DNA of 64,000 nt from Bordetella sp. H567 (GCF_001704295.1 NZ_CP012334.1:186001-250000), one strand, 5' to 3'; shown: positions 36,284 through 45,574, counted from the first letter of the stretch. Numbers and translations are program-made. The notes: generated from the sequence alone by a model not told the origin.

Positions 36284-38002
36284 ATGGGCCGCACGGAGCG
36301 ATCCTTGACCAAGCCTTCCATCAACACCGTACTGACCCTGCTGAGCGCCGAGCGGATGGCGGCGTTCTATGAGGCGGGCTTCTGGCGGGACGAAACCATA
36401 TACATGGCGGCGCGGCGCCACGCGCAGGCCGCGCCGCGGGCGTATGCGGTGCGCGACCGGGGACTGCGCCTGACCTATGCCGAACTGATCGCCGCGGCGG
36501 ACCGGCTGGCCGCGACGCTGCAGGCGGCCGGCGTACGGGCCGGGCAACGCGTCGGTGTCTGGATGTCCAGCCGCGTGGAGACCGCGATCGCGCTGCTGGC
36601 CTGCTCGCGCAACGCCTATGCGTGCTGCCCCTCGCTGCATCGCGACCACACCGCGCCGGATGTGCTGGCGCTGATGGAAAGCGCGGGCGCGGCCGCCTTC
36701 ATCGGCGAAACGGATTACGGCGCCGACGCCGAGCGCAACGATATCTTCGCCATGCTGGCGCGCGTGCCCACGCTGCGCCATCTGATCGCCTTGCCGCCCG
36801 TGGCCCGGCGCCCGTCCGGCACGCCGCTGTTCGATGCACCGGCGCCCGCCGCCGGCGATACCTGGTCCACCGAGCCGAACCGGCTGGTCTATCTGGCCTT
36901 CACCTCCGGCACGACGGGCGCGCCCAAGGGCGTGATGCACAGCGACAACACGCTGCTGGCGAACGCGCGCGAGATCGCCAAGGACTGGTCTTTCGGCCCG
37001 TCCTCCGTTATCTACACCATGAGCCCGCTCAGCCACAACCTGGGCCTGGGCGCGCTGGTCAGCGCCCTGGCCACCGGCGGCGAACTTGTCGTGCACGACC
37101 TGCCGCGCGGCGCCAGCGTGCTGGACCGGCTGCTGGATACCGGCGCGACCTTCCTCTTCGGCGTGCCCACGCATGCGGTCGACCTGCTGGCGGAACTGAA
37201 GGCGCGCGGCCTGTCGCGCGTCGGCGCGCTGCAGGGTTTCCGCATCTCCGGCGCGGCCGCGCCGCGCGACGTGGTGGCGGAGCTGCTGTGCTACGGCGTC
37301 ATGCCGCAAAGCGGCTACGGCATGACCGAAGCGTGCTCGCATCACTACACGCTGCCTGGCGACGACCCACGCCGCATCATCGAGACATCGGGCCGCGCCT
37401 GCGCCAGCTACGAGGTCAAGATCTGGTCCACGGACGATCCCGACACGGAAGTGCCGGTGGGCGAAACCGGCCAGATCGGCGGACGCGGCGCCAGCCTGAT
37501 GCTGGGCTACTTCGACAACCAGAAGGCCACGGAAAGCGCCTTCAATTCGCACGGCTGGTTCATGACGGGCGACGTCGGCCGCCTGGACGCCGACGGCTAC
37601 CTGGTGATCACCGGCCGCAAGAAAGACCTGATCATCCGCGGCGGGCACAACATCTATCCGGCGCGCATCGAAAACCTGGCAATGCAGCACGCGGCCGTGG
37701 CGCGCGCCGCCGTGCTGCCGGTGCCCGACGCGCGCCTGGGGGAAAAAGTCTGCCTGGCGGTCATGCTCAAGCCCGGCGCCAGCCTGGCCGCCGAAGACAT
37801 GCTGGCACACCTGGACGCTTCCGGCCTGTCGCGCTACGACATGCCGGAGTACTACCTCGAGTTGCCGGAAATCCCGCTGACCGCCAGCGGCAAGATCTTC
37901 AAGCGCGACCTGGTCGAGGACGTCAGGACCGGCCGCCTCGCGCCGCTGGCCGTGCGCTGGCAACCCACGGCCACCGCCGCGACGGCGAAGCAAACGCCAT
38001 GA
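36284..38002 (+). CDS. AMP-forming acyl-CoA synthetase (ligase)
   Basis: 572 aa, ANL superfamily. The P-loop is YLAFTSGTTGAPKGVMHS, then GYGMTEACSHHYT, GWFMTGDVGRLDADGYLVITGRKKDLIIRGGHNIYPARIE, and the catalytic C-terminal Lys in LTASGKIFKRDL. It activates a carboxylic acid to its CoA thioester, probably an aromatic or alicyclic acid. An in-frame TTG at 36305 with GGAG at good spacing may be the real start. It overlaps the next gene by ATGA. Confidence 0.92.
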   Translation: MGRTERSLTKPSINTVLTLLSAERMAAFYEAGFWRDETIYMAARRHAQAAPRAYAVRDRGLRLTYAELIAAADRLAATLQAAGVRAGQRVGVWMSSRVETAIALLACSRNAYACCPSLHRDHTAPDVLALMESAGAAAFIGETDYGADAERNDIFAMLARVPTLRHLIALPPVARRPSGTPLFDAPAPAAGDTWSTEPNRLVYLAFTSGTTGAPKGVMHSDNTLLANAREIAKDWSFGPSSVIYTMSPLSHNLGLGALVSALATGGELVVHDLPRGASVLDRLLDTGATFLFGVPTHAVDLLAELKARGLSRVGALQGFRISGAAAPRDVVAELLCYGVMPQSGYGMTEACSHHYTLPGDDPRRIIETSGRACASYEVKIWSTDDPDTEVPVGETGQIGGRGASLMLGYFDNQKATESAFNSHGWFMTGDVGRLDADGYLVITGRKKDLIIRGGHNIYPARIENLAMQHAAVARAAVLPVPDARLGEKVCLAVMLKPGASLAAEDMLAHLDASGLSRYDMPEYYLELPEIPLTASGKIFKRDLVEDVRTGRLAPLAVRWQPTATAATAKQTP

Positions 38003-38487
38003 GCAGCGCGCCACAGGAGGGCACACCCGTGATCGCCGCGACGCATGCCGCCGGCGATGCCGATGCAATGCTGCGGCGCTTGCGGCATGAGCTGGCGCAT
38101 CCGCCCTTCCATGCCCTGCTCAACCCCGTCGCGGTCTCCGCCGACGCCGTCACCGGCATCGTGGTCATCCGGCTGCCCTACAGCCCCGCGCTGCGCCGCG
38201 CGGCGGATTCGGAGAACATCCATGGCGGCGTCATCGCGGCGCTCATCGACATGGCGGCGCACGCGGCCGTGGCCGTGCAAACCGGGCGCATGGCCCCCAC
38301 GGTGGACCTGCGCATCGATTACCTGAAGCCCGCCCCGGGCGCCGATCTCTATGCCACCGCGAAGGTGCTGCGGCTGGGGCGCGCCATCGCGCGCGCGGAC
38401 GTCGAAGTCGCGCACGCGGCGGGCGCGGCGCCTTGCGCCGTGGGCCGTGGCACCTTCAGTACCCTGGACCTGGGCCGTGCCCCGTAG
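37999..38487 (+). CDS. PaaI-like hotdog-fold thioesterase
   Basis: 162 aa. The hotdog core NIHGGVIAALIDMAAHAAVAVQTG with the conserved Gly-Gly/Asp pattern, then TVDLRIDYLKPAPGADLYATAKVLRLGR. It probably releases CoA from dead-end aryl- or acyl-CoA made by the neighbouring ligase. Translation is coupled to the ligase gene (4-bp overlap). Confidence 0.9.
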   Translation: MSSAPQEGTPVIAATHAAGDADAMLRRLRHELAHPPFHALLNPVAVSADAVTGIVVIRLPYSPALRRAADSENIHGGVIAALIDMAAHAAVAVQTGRMAPTVDLRIDYLKPAPGADLYATAKVLRLGRAIARADVEVAHAAGAAPCAVGRGTFSTLDLGRAP

Positions 38488-38520
38488 CGCGCCCACGCAC
38501 GCATTCATAGGACCCGCACC

Positions 38521-39522
38521 ATGCAGGCAGCTATTCTGAGGGAGTTCGGCGCGATCGAACAATTGCGCATGGAAACCGTGGCCGATCCGGTGGCCGGCCC
38601 GGGCCAGGTCGTCGTCGATATCCAGGCCATCGCGGCCAACTTCGTCGATACCCTGATCGTCGCCGGAAAATACCAGTTCCTGCCGGAACGGCCGTTTTCA
38701 CCGGGCAAGCTTCCCACCGGCATCGTCAGCGCCATCGGGGCCGGCGTCACGGACGTGAAGCCGGGCGACCGCGTGCTGACACTGGCCGAACACGGCGGCT
38801 ATGCCGAGAAAATCGCGGTCCCGGCCGCCAGCTGCTTTCGCTTGCCCGACACGCTGTCCTTCATCGATGCCGCGGCCATGTCGCTGGGTTTCGACACCGC
38901 CTGGTTCGCGCTGTGCGAACGCGGCCGGGCCAAGGCGGGCGATACGGTGCTGGTGCTGGGCGCCACCGGCGCGGTAGGCCTGGCGGCCGTGCAGTTGGCC
39001 AAGGCCTATGGCCTGCGCGTCCTGGCCGCGGTCGGCAGTGCGGCCAAGGCGGACCCGGTGCGGCGCGCCGGGGCCGACGCCATCGTCGACCTGTCCACGC
39101 CCGACCTGCGCGAGAGCCTGCGCGCGCAAGTCCACGCCGCGACCAGCGGCGCCGGCGCGGACATCGTGCTGGACCCATTGGGCGGCGACATCTTCGACGC
39201 GGCGATACGTGCGGTGGCCTGGCGCGGCCGCTATGTGGTGATCGGCTTCGCGGCTGGCCGCATTCCGACGCTGAAGGTCAACTACGTCATGCTGAAAAAC
39301 ATGGAAGTCAGCGGCGTGCAGGTCAGCGACTACCGGAAGAAAGCGCCCGACGAAATGCGCCATTGCATCCAGGAGATCTTCCGGCTTTACCAGGCCGGCC
39401 AGCTTGCCGCGCCGCCCGCGACGGTGATGCCGCTGGACCAGGTGCGCGAGGCGCTGCATCAACTGGAGGCACGCACGGCGCGGGGCCGGCTGGTACTGGT
39501 GCCCGCCACCGCCGCGGATTGA
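38521..39522 (+). CDS. Quinone oxidoreductase-type zinc-independent MDR dehydrogenase
   Basis: 333 aa MDR superfamily. The N-terminal catalytic fold lacks the zinc ligands (the usual GHE region reads GKLPTGIVSAIG). The NADPH-binding site is VLVLGATGAVGLAAVQLAKAYG. It reduces a quinone or enoyl-CoA-type double bond. It lies 33 bp after the thioesterase and ends the operon. Confidence 0.92.
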   Translation: MQAAILREFGAIEQLRMETVADPVAGPGQVVVDIQAIAANFVDTLIVAGKYQFLPERPFSPGKLPTGIVSAIGAGVTDVKPGDRVLTLAEHGGYAEKIAVPAASCFRLPDTLSFIDAAAMSLGFDTAWFALCERGRAKAGDTVLVLGATGAVGLAAVQLAKAYGLRVLAAVGSAAKADPVRRAGADAIVDLSTPDLRESLRAQVHAATSGAGADIVLDPLGGDIFDAAIRAVAWRGRYVVIGFAAGRIPTLKVNYVMLKNMEVSGVQVSDYRKKAPDEMRHCIQEIFRLYQAGQLAAPPATVMPLDQVREALHQLEARTARGRLVLVPATAAD

Positions 39523-39606
39523 GGCAGCCCATGGAATAGGCTCGGCCGCCGCACAGGCCGGGCCTTAACTGCCCCGACCACGCGCCGGCCAGCGACTCAT
39601 TCGGCG

Positions 39607-42054
39607 TTACCGGGCTTCCAGGGCCTGCAGCACATCCACCGGCGAAATCGGCACACGGGTGATATGCACGCCCGTACCTTCCAGCGCGTGATCGACCGCC
39701 GACGCCACGGCGGCGGTGATCGGCAGCACGCCGGCTTCGCCCACGCCCTTGACGCCCAGCGCATTCAGCGGCGTGGGCGATTCAAGATGGGTCAGCGCAA
39801 TCCGCGGCATCTCGGTGGCGGTGACGAGCAGGTATTCCGCCAGATTCGTGGTCACCGGCTGCGCATTCTCGTCATAGCCCATGTGCTCGAACAGCGCATT
39901 GCCCACGCCATGCGCGATGCCGCCCAACAATTGTCCTTCGACGATCTTGGGATGGATGACCCGTCCGCAATCATGCGCGAAGACGATCTGGCGCAAGGTG
40001 ACCGCACCCGTCTCGATATCGACTTCGACTTCCGCCACCGCGGTGGCGTTGCCGTAGGCCATGTCGTTGATGACGACGTGCTCCGTGGCTTCCAGGCCCG
40101 GCGTCGCGCCCGGCATCATGAATCCCGGCAGGCCCGCGGCCGCCCGGGCCAACTCGCCCAGGCTGGCCCGGGCGTCGGAACCTCGCGCGACCACGTGCCG
40201 TCCTTCGATATCCAGTGTCTCCACGGGTAGCCGCATCACGGCGGCGCCGACCTCCAGTACCTGGCGGCGCACCGCTTGCGCGGCCTTGTGCGCGGAGCTG
40301 CCGGCCATCACCGCCTGCCGGCTGTTGAAGCCGCCGAAGCCCTGCACGGAAGACTGGCTGTCGCCGGTCGTCACATGCACGTTGTCCATGTCGCCGCCCA
40401 GCTGTTCCGCCACCACCTGCGTCAGCATCGTGCGCGTGCTCTGCCCCATGGCGGCGGCGGCGGAATGCACCTGCACGATGCCTTGCGTCGTAATGCGCAC
40501 GCGGATCTGTTCATAGGGGCCCCGGCCGGTCCCCTCGACCGAGTTCGCCAGGCCGATGCCCAGGCGCTTGCCTTGCCCGCGCGCGATCGCCTGCCGCGCC
40601 GGAAAGCCGTCCCAACCCGCTTGTTCCAAAGCCATCGCCTGGCAGCGCGGGAAATCTCCGCTATCCAGCACCACCTGCATGCCGCCGCGCGTTTTCATCG
40701 GGGTGGCGTAGGGCATGGCATCGGCCGGCACCAGGTTGCGGCGGCGGACCTCCGCGCGGTCCAGGTTCAGCTCGCGCGCGACGCGATCCAGCAGGCGCTC
40801 CATGGCGAACACACCTTGCGGCTGTCCCGCGCCGCGTACCGGCGTAACGGGCACCCGGTTGGTGGCCACGCATTTGATGTCCAGGCGGTACGCGGGCACC
40901 CGATACGCCAGCGTCATCGCCGCGCCCGCGCCGTAAGGCACATTCGTGCCGCGCACGTTGTAGGCGCCGTGATCGTGCAGCAAGGTGCCGCGCACGCCCA
41001 GGATGCGCGCGTCGCCGTCGACCGCGATCTCCACATCCCAGATCTGGTCGCGTTCCTGCGTGGTCGATATGAAATGCTCGCGCCGGTCCTCGATCCACTT
41101 CACGGGGCGGTGCAGCATCAGCGCCGCCACCGCCACAACGGCTTCTTCCGGATAGAAGACCAGCTTGGGGCCGAAGCCGCCGCCCACGTCCGGCGTGATC
41201 ACGCGGACTTGGTCGGGCCCGCGTCCCAGCAGGTCGCAGAGGATCTGCCGGGCCGGCAGCGGCGTCTGCGTGGAACTCCATACCGTCAGGAGGTCGTCCA
41301 GCGGGTCGTAGCGGGCCACCACGCCGCGGCATTCGATGGAATGGCTGCCGCCGCGATGCTGCACCAGCGATTCGCCGTACACGTGCGGCGCCGATGCGAA
41401 CACGGCGTCGACATCGCCGTAGGCCAGGTCGAACTCGGCCACCAGGTTGTGCGGCGCGCTGCGGTGAACCGTCGGCGCGCCTTCCCGCAGCGCCGTGCGG
41501 CAATCGGCCACGGCGGGCAGCGGATCGTAATCCACCTCCACCAGCGCCGCCGCGTCCTCGGCCAGGTAGCGGTCTTGCGCGATCACCACGGCGATCGCTT
41601 CGCCCACATAGGCGGCTTCGGTCGACGCCAATACCGGACGATGCAGGTTCAGGCGAAAGCTGGGGCTGGGCAGTGCCGTCACCAGTTCCGCGCTGGTCAG
41701 GTACGGCATCAGGTCCGTCAGCGTCAGCACCGCATGCACGCCGGGGGCGGCCGCGGCCGCGGTGGTGTTGATGGCGCGTATCGCCGCATGCGCGTTGTCG
41801 CTGCGCACGAAGGCCGCGTGCAGCATCCCCGGCGCGTCGATGTCGTCGACGAAGCGCGCAGTGCCCGTCAGCAGCGCGTGGTCTTCCACGCGCGGCACAT
41901 TGACGCCGATGGTCCTGCCGCCTTGCGGCTTGCCGTGTTCCCGTTCGCGCTGTTCGCCGGGCGTCTGGCCCGGCGCCTGGGCCGGTTTCTCCGCCGGGCG
42001 TTCGGCGGGCCGGACCTCCGGAAGATCCACGGCGGGGCTGTCCAGCGGGCTCAT
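39607..42054 (-). CDS. Molybdenum hydroxylase large subunit, system 2
   Basis: 815 aa. GVNVPRVEDHALLTGTARFVDDID, the cofactor loop TPDVGGGFGPKLVFYPEE, AAAMGQSTRTMLTQVVAEQL, and the C-terminal catalytic GVKGVGEAGVLPITAAVA. The N-terminal ~50 residues are a Pro/Glu/Ala-rich extension before the conserved domain. ATG 42054 overlaps the stop of the [2Fe-2S] subunit gene (ATGA). Gene order here is FAD, FeS, Mo, as in system 1, but the set lies on the opposite strand. Confidence 0.94.
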   Translation of the reverse strand: MSPLDSPAVDLPEVRPAERPAEKPAQAPGQTPGEQREREHGKPQGGRTIGVNVPRVEDHALLTGTARFVDDIDAPGMLHAAFVRSDNAHAAIRAINTTAAAAAPGVHAVLTLTDLMPYLTSAELVTALPSPSFRLNLHRPVLASTEAAYVGEAIAVVIAQDRYLAEDAAALVEVDYDPLPAVADCRTALREGAPTVHRSAPHNLVAEFDLAYGDVDAVFASAPHVYGESLVQHRGGSHSIECRGVVARYDPLDDLLTVWSSTQTPLPARQILCDLLGRGPDQVRVITPDVGGGFGPKLVFYPEEAVVAVAALMLHRPVKWIEDRREHFISTTQERDQIWDVEIAVDGDARILGVRGTLLHDHGAYNVRGTNVPYGAGAAMTLAYRVPAYRLDIKCVATNRVPVTPVRGAGQPQGVFAMERLLDRVARELNLDRAEVRRRNLVPADAMPYATPMKTRGGMQVVLDSGDFPRCQAMALEQAGWDGFPARQAIARGQGKRLGIGLANSVEGTGRGPYEQIRVRITTQGIVQVHSAAAAMGQSTRTMLTQVVAEQLGGDMDNVHVTTGDSQSSVQGFGGFNSRQAVMAGSSAHKAAQAVRRQVLEVGAAVMRLPVETLDIEGRHVVARGSDARASLGELARAAAGLPGFMMPGATPGLEATEHVVINDMAYGNATAVAEVEVDIETGAVTLRQIVFAHDCGRVIHPKIVEGQLLGGIAHGVGNALFEHMGYDENAQPVTTNLAEYLLVTATEMPRIALTHLESPTPLNALGVKGVGEAGVLPITAAVASAVDHALEGTGVHITRVPISPVDVLQALEAR

Positions 42055-42557
42055 GGCCGCGCTCCGTTGCCGCGCAGCTGTTCCGCGGCGGCCAAGGTAG
42101 CCTTGACGATGCCGTCGTAGCCGGTGCAGCGGCACAGGTTGCCCGAGATCGCCACGCGGATCTCCGCCTCGGTCGGATGCGGATTGCTGTTCAGCAATTC
42201 GGCCAGCGTGGTCAGCATGCCCGGCGTACAGAAGCCGCATTGCAGGCCGTGTTCGTCCTTGAAGGCCTGCTGGATCGGATGCAGCCGGCCCTCACAAGCC
42301 AGGCCCTCGATGGTGGTGATGTCGTGGCCGTCCGCCTGCACCGCCAGGGTCAGGCAGGAGCGGACCGACAGGCCGTCCATCAATACGGTGCACGCGCCGC
42401 ACACGCCGTGCTCGCAGCCGACGTGCGTGCCGGTCAGCCGCAATTCATGGCGCAGGAAGTCGGCCAGCGTCAGGCGGACGCGTACGTCGGACGCGTACTC
42501 CTTGCCGTTGACGCGGACGGCGATCTGGCGGGTCTGTTCGTTGACGGCAGTAGTCAT
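42051..42557 (-). CDS. Molybdenum hydroxylase [2Fe-2S] subunit, system 2
   Basis: 168 aa with both clusters: CEHGVCGACTVLMDG...C and CGFCTPGM...CRCTGYDGI. Start at ATG 42557 (MTTAVNEQTRQIAVRVNGKEY); the frame is open further upstream without similarity. Middle gene of the set. Confidence 0.95.
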   Translation of the reverse strand: MTTAVNEQTRQIAVRVNGKEYASDVRVRLTLADFLRHELRLTGTHVGCEHGVCGACTVLMDGLSVRSCLTLAVQADGHDITTIEGLACEGRLHPIQQAFKDEHGLQCGFCTPGMLTTLAELLNSNPHPTEAEIRVAISGNLCRCTGYDGIVKATLAAAEQLRGNGARP

Positions 42558-42624
42558 GGCGATACCTTGGTACGTCGATGGAGTGCGGCGCGCCCGTGTC
42601 GAGCCGCCGTCCCCAGTCCGGTGT

Positions 42625-43515
42625 TCATGCAGGGATTCCGGCTTCGGCGATGGGCGCGCCGGCCCGCGCACAGGCGGTGGCCAAGGCGCGGCGCGCCATC
42701 ACCACCGCCAGGCTCTGGCGGTAGCTGCCCGGCACCAGCGCGTCGTCCAGCGCCTCCACGCCACGGCATTGCTCCGAGGCCTGGCGCACGAGTTCGGCCG
42801 ACGGCGTATTGCCGGCCAGCACGGTTTCCACGTCCGCCATGCGCAGCGGCACGGCGCCCACGCCGCCCAGCACCAGCGCGCTGCGCGCGATGCGCCGGCG
42901 GTCGTCCAACGCGATCAGCGCCGCGGCCGACACGATGGCGAAATCGCCATGGCGGCGCGAGAATTCGAAGAACGCAGCGCCGTGCCCGCGCGGCCACAGC
43001 GGGAAGCGCGCGCCGACGACCAGCTCATCGGCCTGCACCGACGGCATCATGAAGCCGAGCGGGAAGGCATCGAAGGGAATGTCGCGGCGGCCGTTCGGGC
43101 CCGCCACTTCGACCACCGCGTCGCAGGCGGCGGCCACGGCGACCAGTTCGGCCGCGGGATCCAGGTGGCAAAGCGAACCGCCCAGCGTGCCGCGGTTGCG
43201 CGTCTGGCGATGGCCCACGTGCAGCAGCGCTTCGCTCATCAGCGGGATGCGCGCCCCGATCAGCGCCGAGAACTCCAGGTCGCGCTGGCGCGTCATGGCG
43301 CCGATGCGGATCTCGTCGGGGGATTCATGTATGCCCGCCAGTTCCGCCACCTTGTTCAGGTCCACCAGGTGGTCCGGCTGCACGAAGCGCATGTTGATCA
43401 TCGCCATCAGCGATTGGCCGCCCGCCAGCGGCCGCGCGTTCTCCAGGCGTCCGAGCAGACCGACGGCGTCGTCGATGGTCCGCGGATCGTGATAGTTGAA
43501 AACCGAGGGCTTCAT
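42625..43515 (-). CDS. Molybdenum hydroxylase FAD-binding subunit, system 2
   Basis: 296 aa. MKPSVFNYHDPRTIDDAVGLL start, FAD motifs AGGQSLMAMINMRFVQP and NRGTLGGSLCHLDPAAEL. Start ATG 43515, about 75 bp downstream of the operator-like site at 43590. Its stop lies 68 bp before the start of the FeS gene. Confidence 0.94.
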   Translation of the reverse strand: MKPSVFNYHDPRTIDDAVGLLGRLENARPLAGGQSLMAMINMRFVQPDHLVDLNKVAELAGIHESPDEIRIGAMTRQRDLEFSALIGARIPLMSEALLHVGHRQTRNRGTLGGSLCHLDPAAELVAVAAACDAVVEVAGPNGRRDIPFDAFPLGFMMPSVQADELVVGARFPLWPRGHGAAFFEFSRRHGDFAIVSAAALIALDDRRRIARSALVLGGVGAVPLRMADVETVLAGNTPSAELVRQASEQCRGVEALDDALVPGSYRQSLAVVMARRALATACARAGAPIAEAGIPA

Positions 43516-43589
43516 ACCGCCAGAACGTGGAGGGCGCTGGCGCCGAGCCACGATGGCGCGGCGCCGCAATGTATTTTTATTGGAATGCT

Positions 43590-43605
43590 ATACAAATTTT
43601 GGTAC
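43590..43605 (-). promoter_or_regulatory. Putative operator 4 of the 29-45 kb regulon
   Basis: On the minus strand GTACCAAAATTTGTAT, in the 163-bp gap upstream of the system 2 operon. It is followed by an AT-rich stretch (AATAAAAATACATTG) that may hold the -10 region. Confidence 0.55.
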
Positions 43606-43678
43606 GTCGGCAATGCAAGCGCGGCGGCGCCGCATTACCGCGGGGACCCACGCCCAGGCGCGCGCCGCCGCCGCGATA

Positions 43679-44680
43679 TCAGTCGACCTTGATATTGGCG
43701 TCCTTCACCACGGTCGCCCACATCCGGCTTTCCGAGTGCACGAAGTCCTGGCTCTGCGCCGAGCTCATGGGCGGCGCCGCGGTTTCGCCGATTTTCTTCA
43801 GCGCTTCCTGGGCCTCCTCGCTTTGCCAGACCTTGGCGACCGCCGCGTTCAATTTCTGCACGACATCGGGCGGTGTCTGGGACGGCACGAACAGGCCGGT
43901 CCAGAAGAGCACCTTGAATCCCGGCACGGTTTCGGCCACCGTCGGCAGCTGGGGCCAGTCGGGGCTGCGCTTGTCGCCGGTGGTGGCCAGCGCGCGGATC
44001 TTGCCCGTGGTGACGAAGGGCGATGCCGCGGCGATGGTGGAGAAGGAAAACTGCACCTGACCGGAAATAAGGTCGGTCATCGCGGGACCGGAGCCCTTGT
44101 ACGGCACGTGGATGAAGTTGCCCTGGGTCTTCAGCTTGAACAATTCGCCGGCCATGTGCGGCGTGGTGCCGATGCCGGCCGACGCGAAGCTCAGCCCCTG
44201 GCCGCCCGTCTTGGCCATGCCCTGCAGCTCGGCCACGCTCTTGGCCGGCAGGCCGTTGGTGACGGAGAGCATCAGCGGCGAAAGGGTCAGCATGGACACC
44301 GCCGTGAAGTCGCGCAGGGGGTCGTAGGGCAGGTTGGCCATCAGGCTGGGATTGATGATCAGGGCGGGGTCCACCACCATCATCGTGTAGCCGTCCGCCG
44401 CCGCGCGCTTGACATAGCCGGCACCGACCGTGGCGCCCGCGCCGGGGCGGTTTTCCACGACCACCGACTGATTCAGCTCCTTGGCCAGGCCCCGGCTGAG
44501 TATCCGCCCCACGGAGTCCACCCCGCCACCTGGAGCGTAGGGCACGACCAGGGTGATCTGGTGATCCGGATACGCGGCAGATGCGGCGCTGGCGGCGAGC
44601 ACCATGGCGCCGGCGCACAAGGCGAAGGCAATGGCTGGGAAGGCACGCCGGCCGGTGCGGGCATGGTGTCGCTGCGTCAT
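43679..44680 (-). CDS. Bug-family periplasmic receptor 2
   Basis: 333 aa. A signal peptide (RRAFPAIAFALCAGAMVLAASAASA) is followed by AYPDHQITLVVPYAPGGGVDSVGRILSRGL and VVENRPGAGATVGAGYVKRAAADGYT, the Bug hallmarks. ATG 44680 gives the best signal peptide; the frame continues upstream to 44749. It lies upstream of, and on the same strand as, the system 2 hydroxylase genes, with a separate operator-like pair in front. Confidence 0.93.
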   Translation of the reverse strand: MTQRHHARTGRRAFPAIAFALCAGAMVLAASAASAAYPDHQITLVVPYAPGGGVDSVGRILSRGLAKELNQSVVVENRPGAGATVGAGYVKRAAADGYTMMVVDPALIINPSLMANLPYDPLRDFTAVSMLTLSPLMLSVTNGLPAKSVAELQGMAKTGGQGLSFASAGIGTTPHMAGELFKLKTQGNFIHVPYKGSGPAMTDLISGQVQFSFSTIAAASPFVTTGKIRALATTGDKRSPDWPQLPTVAETVPGFKVLFWTGLFVPSQTPPDVVQKLNAAVAKVWQSEEAQEALKKIGETAAPPMSSAQSQDFVHSESRMWATVVKDANIKVD

Positions 44681-44724
44681 CGTGTAAACCCCTTGGTCCC
44701 CGGATTCCCGGTTATCGGCGCAAG

Positions 44725-44758
44725 ATACCATTTTTGGTCTGTGTACCATATTTGGTAC
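44725..44758 (-). promoter_or_regulatory. Putative tandem operator 5 of the 29-45 kb regulon
   Basis: Two consensus-like sites back to back on the minus strand: GTACCAAATATGGTAC (44743-44758, symmetric GTACCA-N4-TGGTAC) and AGACCAAAAATGGTAT (44725-44740). They lie 45-78 bp upstream of the Bug receptor 2 start. Confidence 0.6.
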
Positions 44759-44860
44759 TTACCCTAGAACGGGTGCGGTTTTTGCTCGACACCGGGGCGC
44801 GCGGACCGCGGCCGGTAGGCCGGAGAACGGTCGCCGCGCCAACCTTTCCCAGCCCGCGCC

Positions 44861-45544
44861 ATGACGACACGCCCGGTAAAGAAGACCGCGTCCGCCGAGC
44901 CGACGCAGCCCAAGGATGCCCTCGTCCAGCCGGGGCAGCAGCCCCGTACGCTGGAGGAATGCCGCCGCTGCGCCCTATGGCACGACGCGACGCAGCCCGT
45001 ACCCGGGCGCGGCCCGCGCCGGGCGTCCATCCTGATGGTGGGCGAGCAGCCAGGCGATCAGGAAGACCGGGCGGGCGAGCCCTTCGTCGGCCCAGCCGGC
45101 GGCCTGCTGGACCGCGCCCTGGCCGATGCCCAGGTGCGCCGCGACGACGTCTTCGTGACCAATGCGGTCAAGCACTTCAAGTGGTATCCCCGCGGCAAGC
45201 GCCGCATGCACAAGACCCCGGCGCAGCGCGAAGTCATGGCCTGCCATTACTGGCTGGAAAAGGAACTGGCGTCGGTGCGGCCACGGGTCGCGGTGGCGCT
45301 GGGCGCGACGGCCTTCCGCGCGCTGATGCAGCGCGCCGATGTGCGCCTGACCGCCATGCTGGGCCAGGCCGTCCGGGTCGGCGATCTTATCGTGGTGCCG
45401 ACCTACCATCCGTCCGCCGTGCTGCGGGCGCCGGACGAGCGCGGGCGGGCGATAGCCTATGCCGCCCTGGTGGACGCATTGCGGCGGGCGGGCCGCATCG
45501 CCAGCGGCGAGGAGGATGCGCCGCCCGCGGCGCCCGGCAACTGA
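44861..45544 (+). CDS. udgX: UdgX-type uracil-DNA glycosylase/binding protein
   Basis: 227 aa, uracil-DNA glycosylase superfamily. The catalytic-site motif is GEQPGDQEDRAGEPFVGPAG, followed by the UdgX-specific loop KHFKWYPRGKRRMHKTP. In the mycobacterial protein the His of the KRRIH loop forms a covalent bond to the abasic sugar after uracil removal; here the loop is KRRMH with that His kept. HPSAVLRAP is the second conserved motif. Unlike family 4/5 enzymes there is no 4Fe-4S Cys set beyond CRRCALW at the N-terminus, so some cluster ligands may be present. Role: base-excision repair or tight uracil-DNA binding. Confidence 0.9.
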   Translation: MTTRPVKKTASAEPTQPKDALVQPGQQPRTLEECRRCALWHDATQPVPGRGPRRASILMVGEQPGDQEDRAGEPFVGPAGGLLDRALADAQVRRDDVFVTNAVKHFKWYPRGKRRMHKTPAQREVMACHYWLEKELASVRPRVAVALGATAFRALMQRADVRLTAMLGQAVRVGDLIVVPTYHPSAVLRAPDERGRAIAYAALVDALRRAGRIASGEEDAPPAAPGN

Positions 45545-45574
45545 TACCGGCCGACAGGCGCGTGCACCCGCCAT

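Noticed and set aside
43679-44749. Longer start (44749) for Bug receptor 2
   Set aside because: It would add 23 residues before a good signal peptide and cover the tandem operator-like sites. ATG 44680 is preferred.
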